A stretch of 64,000 nt of DNA from assembly GCA_023213315.1 (NCBI GenBank), contig JAKCPI010003277.1:62001-126000 (forward strand). Reading direction: 5' to 3'. Positions 56,425 to 64,000 of the stretch are shown piece by piece. Numbering within the stretch: position 1 is the first letter of the stretch; every line of letters begins with the position of its first letter. The DNA is from Euborellia annulipes (lineage: Eukaryota; Arthropoda; Insecta; Dermaptera; Anisolabididae). A model generated the notes under the pieces. That model did no database searches. It was not told the DNA's origin and worked only from the letters and a program-made list of their open reading frames with translations. Position numbers and translations under genes: made by a program.

Positions 56425-56545
56425 CCAGTGGCTCCCAACCTTTTTCCGTAAAAAAAAACGCTGAGGCCCAGTGTATATATATAATTTTTATCATTTCTTA
56501 GACGTCCGCGGCCCACTTCCAATCAGCCCCCGGCCCACGGGATTA
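56425..56545. mobile_element. hAT-like element fragment
   Basis: CAGTGGCTCCCAACCTTTTT at 56427 is the widespread hAT-type end; GCGGCCCACTTCC and GGCCCACGG follow. The right end is not resolved. Confidence 0.6.
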
Positions 56546-56598
56546 TTATAACTAGTAGATAATAATTGTATATCCCGAAAGGACTATTATTTTCATTT

Positions 56599-56740
56599 TA
56601 CTTTCTCTTACATCTACGTACTTTTATATCAATAATTTTGTTTTATCTTCTTCAAATTCATTCCAACAATTCTGATTAAAATTCATAGGGGTAAAGCAAT
56701 TAGTTTTTAGATGACCTGTACTAACTTTTTCTTCTATTCA
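56599..56740 (+). mobile_element. Degraded family A fragment
   Basis: ACTTTCTCTTACATCTACG then CATTCCAACAATTCTGATTA, aligned with the body of A5/A6; truncated. Confidence 0.55.
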
Positions 56741-57014
56741 AATTTTTTTTCCTATTTATTTATTTACTTTTATGGTTCCACTTGAGTAAGACCAGATGTA
56801 GATCTAAATGTGCTAGGACCGACACTTAATATTTCATTTTCAAACTGGCTCTCTCGATTCTCTCGAGATTTGAATCCTCACCTCTGGATCGCTTAGACCG
56901 GTTGGTTTGCTTTTTATTTTCCTTAGTACTCTGTTACTTGATGAGAATTTGAAAGAGTGCGACCAGATTGATATGATTAGATCTAATGTAGCCAATTTTT
57001 GTTATTAGGGTACT

Positions 57015-57072
57015 TTTATTTAATAAATCGTTGACTCATTTCGGCCACTTATGCTAAGTGTTTGTTCTTCAG
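57015..57072 (-). repeat. CTGANGA-hairpin-GAAA motif copy (variant stem)
   Basis: Minus strand: CTGAAGAA (57065-57072), stem CACTTA/TAAGTG, GAAA (57039-57042), AATAAA 57015-57020. Confidence 0.6.
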
Positions 57073-57105
57073 GTACAATTCAGAATTAATATACAAAGAT
57101 AAACT

Positions 57106-57345
57106 AAAATTAAATATACAAATTAAATACTAGGTTATTTGTTTCAAAGGTTTTATTAATTTAAAAATTAACACTTGATACGTATTTCGACAATTCCTTG
57201 TCATCATCATACATTCTAGAATTTAATCACTTCTGATGATGACAAGGAATTGTCGAAATACGTATCAAGTGTTAATTTTTAAATTAATAAAACCTTTGAA
57301 ACAAATAACCTAGTGTTTAATTTGTATATTTAATTCTAATTTACA
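57106..57345. mobile_element. Head-to-head inverted element with two motif copies
   Basis: Arms about 57106-57210 and 57233-57342 are inverse copies (AAATTAATAAAACCTTTGAA on the outside). Motifs: minus 57185-57210; plus CTGATGAT 57233-57240, stem GACAA/TTGTC, GAAA 57255-57258, AATAAA 57286-57291. A single-arm relative is at 60710-60814. Confidence 0.88.
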
Positions 57346-57617
57346 AAATGTTTCGACGAGAACCAACGGTCGAAAGTTTAAATCTTACAAAGATAAACCA
57401 CTGTTGAACAGAAAATGATAACAATTATGAAAGCATCAATTCCAAAATTTCTAAACTACAAATAAAATGTGGACATTTTCAACCTACTTCACCATATATC
57501 AATATTTTTTTTTTTTCTTTTAAACATTTCACATTTATATTATTGATATTATCCGGAGGTATATAGCTGAATATTAGTATTTTAATTTGGTAGAAAAAAA
57601 ATGATCAGCGGAGCTAG

Positions 57618-57670
57618 TTTATTATTAAAATTAGAGCCGACTTTTCGGTCACATATGGGACCATCTTCAG
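57618..57670 (-). repeat. CTGANGA-hairpin-GAAA motif copy
   Basis: Minus strand: CTGAAGAT (57663-57670), stem GGTC/GACC, GAAAAGTC (GAAA 57643-57646), AATAAA 57618-57623. An 82-codon minus-strand open frame (57701-57949) lies just upstream; I do not recognise it. Confidence 0.72.
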
Positions 57671-58085
57671 GCCGAGATTAATGTCCGGAATAAATATAGA
57701 CTATATCTTCTCCAAATTGTTTTGGACATATACATTTGTAAATCCCTCAAGCATGTTAATGCCAAAAATTTTTCCGTTTCTTATAGATCTACCCTGGCTG
57801 GGCAGAGAGCGTTGCACATTTTTTTCTACCAAATTTAAATGCATATTATTATCATATAAAACATCATCAGTGTAATTAAATATGAATGGCATTGCATGTC
57901 CGTGAGAATAAATATTAACCGCCTGTACTCTACATGAAGCCACCATCAATACACTTCAACGCGTAATGGTTATACTCAGCTTTCTTAAACTTTGCTTTAC
58001 ACAACCCATCCAGGGCCTTAATAAAAAAATTTTCTTATGATACTTCAACTTTTATAACTAAATTCTGACTAACTCTGTGAAATGG

Positions 58086-58315
58086 TGACTAGAGCGCCAG
58101 GTTAGGTTAGATTAGGTTGTTCCCAGAGAGGGAACACACTTAGGCCAATTAGGCCCTTTGTGATACCACGGTGGAGGTATCCCCCTATCCTACCCTAAGA
58201 GGAGACTTTTGCAGGATGTTTGAATTATTTGCGGCAAGCTGGATTCGAACCCGAGCCGTGTTGAGACTTCGGACTCTAATCCTCAGCTTAGCCGGCTTAG
58301 CCATTGTCAACTAAT
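58086..58315 (-). mobile_element. tRNA-derived SINE, second family
   Basis: On the minus strand a B-box GGGTTCGAATCCAGC (from 58238-58252) is preceded by tRNA-like text and followed by a body ending TAACCTAATCTAACCTAACC. A diverged relative lies at about 59040-59335 (GATTTGAACTCGAG). Confidence 0.6.
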
Positions 58316-58404
58316 AACAATTAACAAACATATCAATACATCATCTGTTCGTGCTTAGTTGCTGAAAGTTAGGCAACCGAAATGACCTATTCAATCATGT
58401 AAAA

Positions 58405-58641
58405 AAGTGGCGTCGCGAGGGGGGGCTACTCACAAAGGGGCGCCAAATGGTCCGCAAAACAAAAAATTGCTGGATTATTTTTATTTTTATTATAATTGAT
58501 TTCTGGAAAATATATTTTAAATTTAGTGCCAATATAATAATTTTGTATATTTTACATATAATATTATATGGTTTTCGAATGGGAGTGGGGCGCTAAAAAG
58601 GTATTGTGCCCCGGGCGCGAGTTAAGCTCGCTACGCCGCTG
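58405..58641. mobile_element. Family E MITE
   Basis: Left AGTGGCGTCGCGAGGGGG, right inverse GCTCGCTACGCCGCTG; inside GGGGCGCCAAATGG and GGGGCGCTAAAAAG flank an AT-rich core. No exact target duplication. Confidence 0.75.
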
Positions 58642-59039
58642 ATTCTAGCCTCAGCTATACTCACTGCCAAATGATATAAATAAATGTTTTGAACCCCATT
58701 ATAAATCGTATTTAAATAATGAGTATCGTCTAATGTCTAAATGGCCTAAGATGCCGGAAAAACTAAAAAGCTAATTGTTAATTTTTAGCGAGATAAGCAT
58801 ATTCTTCTATATGCCTACAGGCAAACGAATTTATATACCCCTTGGTATAACGCGTAATATTCACTAATTTAAATAAATATATTTATTATTCCAAGAGAAG
58901 TTAGTGTAAATGTTCGAAATCAGTAAGGGGCAACAAGAGAACAAGAGCAGCAAATAATAAAATAGCCTTTGGATGCCAAAGCCTTTCAACAATACTTCCT
59001 GATTATATATTTATATTAAAAGTATTTTTAGTCTGTAAA

Positions 59040-59335
59040 AGTGCAACAACTCTTAGCGTCATGGTAGGATGGGAGTGGGAGGGTAGTATCGAGAAGGGGT
59101 TATGAAAAATCCATTCCCTCGATTCTTCTCTTCAGTCATTAGTGTCGACCTGACACGTTGTGGCTACTCTAGGAGGTAACTTTCATGGAAATAATACTGA
59201 TATCCCGTTTCCTTGCTCAGGAGGAGGCATCTTAAATAGAGTTGGGTAATTCATTGCCATGAGTTGGATTTGAACTCGAGTTATCTTCAACTCGGGATTA
59301 TAAGCTTAACTGCTTTATTCCCTCAGTTAATCGCC
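59040..59335 (-). repeat. Diverged copy of the second SINE family
   Basis: Shares its layout and several blocks with 58086-58315, including TTGGATTTGAACTCGAGTTA (inverse B-box). More decayed. Confidence 0.45.
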
Positions 59336-62139
59336 TCCTTCCATCTATTATTCTATCTAAAATTATTAGAAATTATTGAGGCTGGGTGAATAAGAGGCAT
59401 CACTGAGAAAATATAAAAAGAGAAATATTTTTAAATTAAATTTTAAACTCGGGCCAAATTTTAATTATATAAAAATTTTAAGACTCAATTATATTTTCAT
59501 ATTATTAGGCTATTATGATTTAAACATTTTATTAAAAAAAAATCCTTGAAATTTTGGCGAATATTCAACAAAACCGGACTAAGTTTTATTATTTTACAAT
59601 AGCCTATATACGTACCGATGTCTATCTTGTTATATAATGACTTGGTTAATTTTCACCTCTGATTGTGATTAATTACCAACTTGTGATTATAATCGTGAGA
59701 TTCCTATGTTTATATATATATAATTGGTTGCCATGCTGCTTATGCCTATTGACGCATTCTCCATTAGCTTAGAGAGGGATTGGTCAAACATAATTAATTA
59801 ATCACATAATTAATATAGCAAGTCATAAAAAATATTCTGAAAAAATTTCTTTAGACTAACAGGCAAAAAAGAGTTACACCTTTATTTATAATTTCTAATT
59901 CTAACGTTTCCATACTGATTTGGATCATCTTTAGAATAAAGAATGAAAGTTTTCCGATAATAGTTTTACTATGTTCTCTGAAATAATTCTTCTGTATCTT
60001 ATAACTAGGGACCGGATTCTTAGGTTTTCACCTTTTTTTTCCTTGACTCCAAACGCGAAATGGACAAATTACTTTTTCGACTTATGTGTTCTGGAGTTCT
60101 TTTACCAATATTTTAAAAAACCTAAAAAAAAAACCTAAATGGGTTCGGGCCACCTAAAATCACCTAAATTAGAAAACTCATCTACTGAGATTTTTTTTTA
60201 AATTTATTGGTGCTTTTAGATTGAGAAAAAATTATAGAATTATGTATTTCATTTTATGTACTTTTAGAATTATTTAATTTTCTTATATAATGTTTTAGGT
60301 ACCTGTAATTTTTTGTATTTTTTTACTTTTTAATAATTTTTGTACAAAGGTATTTAAAATTAAATAAAACTTTTTTCTCATAAAAATTTTACAATTATAT
60401 TTTTTAAAATTAAAAAAAAAAATTTTAATTAAAATAATATTTTTTTTACAAATTTCTGTACATATTTAAAATTAATTAAAAATTTTTTTTCCCCCCAAAT
60501 GCGTTTTATTAGGCGATAACCTAAAAAAAAACAACCTATTTTGGGTGTTGCAAAAACCTAAAAACGAGTCGAATCGAACCTAAAAATCCGGTCCCTACTT
60601 ATAACCTAGTACCTTATAAAATTCATCTGAACTTTAATTTTCCTGAAGACATTTTAAAACAAGTTTCTGGAAATCTTGATTTTTTAAAGTATTAAGCAGG
60701 CAAATTAATTAAAATTAAATATACAAATTAAACACTAGGTTATTTGTTTCAAAGGTTTTATTAATTAAAAATTAACACTTAATACGTATTTCGACAATTT
60801 CTTGTCATCATAAGAAGTGATTACATTCTAATACATATACACCTCATTTTTTTACGCGTAAACTATTGTTAACTTTTACTCGAATGTATTTACTAGTCAA
60901 AATATAAATAAACCTATTCAATTTGAAATGAATACAATATTTTACAATAATAATGAGGGAATAACTGAATTAATTTTTTTAATTGTTTAATTTCCTTTTC
61001 TGCATCTTTTTTAAATATTTTCACAAATAGTTACTGACTGACATTTCTATTCTCTAAAACTATTTTTATTTTAATCTCATTTTTTATTTATAATTAATTA
61101 AATTCCCCATTGGCCTTTGACTGAAAGAGCAAAATAAATAAAAAATAATTATTAAACTTTACATATTATATCTCCAACATATTATTACACTATGTAGAAT
61201 AAAAATTTGTAGAGACTTTTGCTTATTATTTTTCATTTCCGGCTGCAGCCAAATGACGACAGATGGAATATATTTTTTTTTTTTATATGTACGTATTACC
61301 AGGCCTCGCCAGTGGAACAACCAGGATTTGGTTTTTATTTTTTTTTTAAGGTTTCTTCTGATTGGTATTTGGGAGAATTAATAATATTTAAAACAAAGAC
61401 AAATTTTTTTCTGAAGTTTCGAATCTCAATAATCTACATCGAGCCTTCTTAAAGAGTACTTTTCTCTCTCATGGGGTCACTCTCCCAGGGAATTTGACCT
61501 CCAAACCTCCCCTTTCCTGGTTGTGCCACTAGGCCTCGCATTTTAATGCTTTATTTTATATTTATTATTATTTCTTTTGTGTTTCCAGTTTTTTTTTTAA
61601 CATATACTGACTGACAGCCCTTATATAGAAGAATCATTTTCTTATTTATTTTTAAATTTCACAAATCATTAACTCATTTTTTATATACATCATTATACAT
61701 CTTTTAAACAAAATTGACTCAATGTAATAAAATGATTATCATGTTGATAATCATTCTCTTTAGTAGTTGTGTTTTGGTTTATTAATTATTCAATCTTGGT
61801 TCTAGGCTATTAACTTTAAACCTTATTCGGATAAATCACCTATAATAGCCTCTAAAACGCCTTGAGAAATTCGATTTATTTATTACTCTGAATTTTTTAG
61901 ATATGAGAATATTTAAACAAAAATAATGTTTTATTAAAATGTTGATAATTTAATAATAATTAAAAATTATTTTATTTCCGAAAAATGGATGTTTCCTCTG
62001 CAAAATTTTTTATTTGGATTTGGAATTTAGCTATTATACCTACTATTAGGGTTTGCCTACCTGGAAGATAGGCAACACAATAGATCAGCTGACTAATTTT
62101 TTACAGAACGCAGGCTTATTAGTCATTAGTTGTTGAGTT
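59336..62139. other. AT-rich DNA with two motif copies and no gene
   Basis: Holds weaker CTGANGA-type copies at 59881-59934 and 60757-60814 (minus strand) and part of the element seen at 57106. A patch with scattered AACCTAAAA steps at 60050-60600 looks like degenerate internal repeats. No supported gene. Confidence 0.45.
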
Positions 62140-62323
62140 CAGGGCCGGTACTAAGAGATTTTTTAGGGGGTGCAAAATTTAATTTGCCGCCCCTCCTTAA
62201 AATTTTCTATACAAAATGCATATCATTTTACCTTTTTTTAGTAAATCTTTCTTTAATTGCCGCCCCCTGATATCTGCCGCCCGGGGCACACGCACCCACT
62301 GCCCCCCTCTAGATCCGGCCCTG
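62140..62323. mobile_element. Family C hAT-like MITE, duplication GTTGAGTT
   Basis: 184 bp, inverse orientation to 32062-32247. Ends CAGGGCCGGTACTAAG and inverse CTAGATCCGGCCCTG; exact duplication GTTGAGTT (62132-62139, 62324-62331). Interior TACCTTTTTTTAGTAAATCT. Confidence 0.92.
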
Positions 62324-62625
62324 GTTGAGTTAATTAATAAATGAGCATTTGTCTCCTCTAGGAGCAATTAATCAAGTTTAATTAATCAATTAGTAAGCTG
62401 GTCATTTGGGTTGCCCTAGAAAGATCTCAGGAACAAGGATTTATTTTATATTCTTTCAATAGATTCTTTCCATAGATTAAAATGTTAATAATTTTTTTTT
62501 TATTTGTTTTTGTCTTTTCTTTATTTTTAATCATCTAAGGCCATTAAGATCCCATCTCTATTTATTTTAAACAAGAGGTAAAGCCCTCCGAAGATGGACC
62601 ACGTGCCAGGGGGCTGCGCCTTTCC

Positions 62626-62842
62626 AGAGAGAGTGGTAAACAGGCACATAAAACGGATGTCATTGGCTAGCGCTATATATATTAGTATGATGATTGGTAG
62701 CCAATTCAAATGAAATAAATTTTTCTCGCTGCTTGGGACGGGAAGTGAGCCCGAGACCCTAGGCACGAGAAAATCATACTATAATACTCGTATAAAGCGC
62801 TAGCCACTGTCTTCCGTTATGTTCCTGTTTACCACTCTCTCT
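62626..62842. mobile_element. Palindromic element with a tRNA-like centre
   Basis: Arms 62626-62700 and about 62770-62842 (AGAGAGTGGTAAACAGG and its inverse, plus GGCTAGCGCT) flank a centre with GGGACGGGAAGTGAGCCCGA, a decayed inverse T-arm related to 13190-13262. Confidence 0.72.
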
Positions 62843-63138
62843 CGCTGATTGGCCAGAGACAGAGGAAGTTGAATCATTGAGGGAAATTTAAAACTTTAAG
62901 TCAGAGAGGGAAATTTAAAACTTTAAAATTTTCCAAACAGTAAACAAGAATAAATTTGATGCATTTTCTAGCCGAAGGAGAGCAAGGGGATCCAGGGGGT
63001 GGTAAATGGGAAAGCCCGTCGAAGGCTTTGCCACTTGTTTAATAATAACTAAAAATTATTTTATTTCTGACAAATGTATGTTTCTTCAGAAAATTTTTTT
63101 TATTAGAATTAGGACTTTTGCTGGACCATACGTATATA

Positions 63139-63446
63139 GAAGGAACCGGAGAATAAAACCAGCCGTTAATGGACGCCTCTCACATCAATTTAATTCGTAA
63201 ATATTTCGACCGGCATCACGCCTGGTCATCATCAGTACAAAAAAAATGTTCGCTCATGCTGACATTAGTCCCCCGCTTCTCTGAATTAGAAATTATTTTT
63301 AACACATTGGTTGACACGGGCACTCCGAAAAATCATTTTTTTGTACTGATGATGACCAGGCGTGATGCCGGTCGAAATATTTACGAATTAAATTGATGTG
63401 AGAGGCGTCCATTAACGGCTGGTTTTATTCTCCGGTTCCTTCTAAA
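63139..63446. mobile_element. Head-to-head inverted element with two motif copies
   Basis: Arms 63139-63240 and 63341-63446 are near-exact inverse copies (AGAAGGAACCGGAGAATAAA on the outside). Motifs: minus 63204-63235; plus CTGATGAT 63346-63353, long stem GACC-GGC/GCC-GGTC, GAAA 63374-63377. No AATAAA in the usual place. The middle 100 bp is unique. Confidence 0.88.
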
Positions 63447-64000
63447 TTTTTTTTATTTCTGGCTTTAAAAAATTAATAGATATGAATGCTAGTAAATTTA
63501 TAGGTCTATGAATGCAAGTTAACGGCTCCCTAGTTGAGCACCCTCTTGCCCCTTCCGCCCTCAGGGGTTCGTTAGGTTGAATATGATTCATTTAATTATT
63601 TGAAGGAAATCTCAACATTTTTTAATTACTTAATATTTTGCTAAACAATATTTGAAAAAAAAATCGGCTTGCCTTGAACTCATATTTCTTTTATCTCGAT
63701 TTATATATTTTATTTGAACTTTTTCAATAAAAGTTATTGAGAACTAAATCTATCGATTTTTTTTATTTATTTATACTGTATTTAAACTATTAATAAAATA
63801 GTAATATCAATATAAATGAATATCTCCCCTCAACAAATATAATATTCTAAATAAACTATCTATCAAATATTTGCATATCTAATCATTTTTTAAACCGAGA
63901 CGTAAGAAAAACAAATATGTCAACCTAGAAAAAAAAAAAAACTTTGAAACTCAATTTCCTTACCTACCCATGATCCTTCATAAAAGTTTTCTAATTAAAT
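63447..64000. other. AT-rich non-coding DNA to the window end
   Basis: A short GC patch at 63530-63570 resembles a family E end (CTAGTTGAGCACCC, compare 47184). Otherwise nothing seen. Confidence 0.45.

Noticed and set aside
58086..58115. TTAGGTTAGATTAGGTT resembling arthropod telomere repeat TTAGG
   Set aside because: Only two to three imperfect units, at the end of a SINE-like copy; no telomeric array.

Overview
The window is AT-rich, intron-containing, transposon-crowded animal DNA. The only gene I can support reads like an invertebrate TRIM-NHL protein, and the dense mixture of MITEs, tRNA-derived SINEs and retroelement ends suggests an arthropod. That placement is inference; I cannot name the species or class from sequence alone. 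No bacterial operons, CRISPR arrays or convincing functional tRNA/rRNA genes were seen.

Gene: one plus-strand gene spans about 11.6-25.2 kb. Nine exons with matching splice phases (11644-11753, 13403-13674, 15400-15624, 16826-17041, 19315-19863, 21542-21740, 22668-22906, 23230-23380, 24980-25245) give a 732-residue protein with RING, B-box, coiled coil, filamin repeat and NHL beta-propeller. This is the TRIM2/TRIM3 architecture: a cytoplasmic RING E3 ubiquitin ligase with a C-terminal propeller for protein or RNA binding. The upstream end (a probable 5' UTR exon) lies outside the visible evidence. Its introns hold many small mobile elements.

Mobile DNA: 1-11.6 kb is mostly AT-rich non-coding DNA with repeat fragments. 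From 25 to 64 kb the window is almost entirely transposon debris. I can separate: family A (about 600-700 bp, starting ACTTTCTCTTACC and ending in a long hairpin); four small TIR families with 8-bp target duplications (hAT-like B, C, D, E); elements with TTA duplications (PIF/Harbinger-like); a TA-flanked element; a tRNA-derived SINE with a complete copy at 37220-37493; a 5'-truncated poly(A) retroposon at 40283-40541; and a broken IS630/mariner-like transposase near 50.2 kb. At 44.5-47.2 kb four elements are nested in one another, and the innermost carries about 15 copies of a 74-bp tandem repeat.

Most notable signals: (1) a recurring RNA-like module, CTGANGA(T/A)-hairpin-GAAA, usually followed by AATAAA, at about 15 places on both strands, with changing but still paired stems; it resembles a hammerhead ribozyme core and is arranged head-to-head in four inverted elements. 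(2) Three long snap-back palindromes built around tRNA-like sequences. (3) A GC-rich island at 32.3-32.9 kb with frameshifted coding remnants unlike its surroundings.
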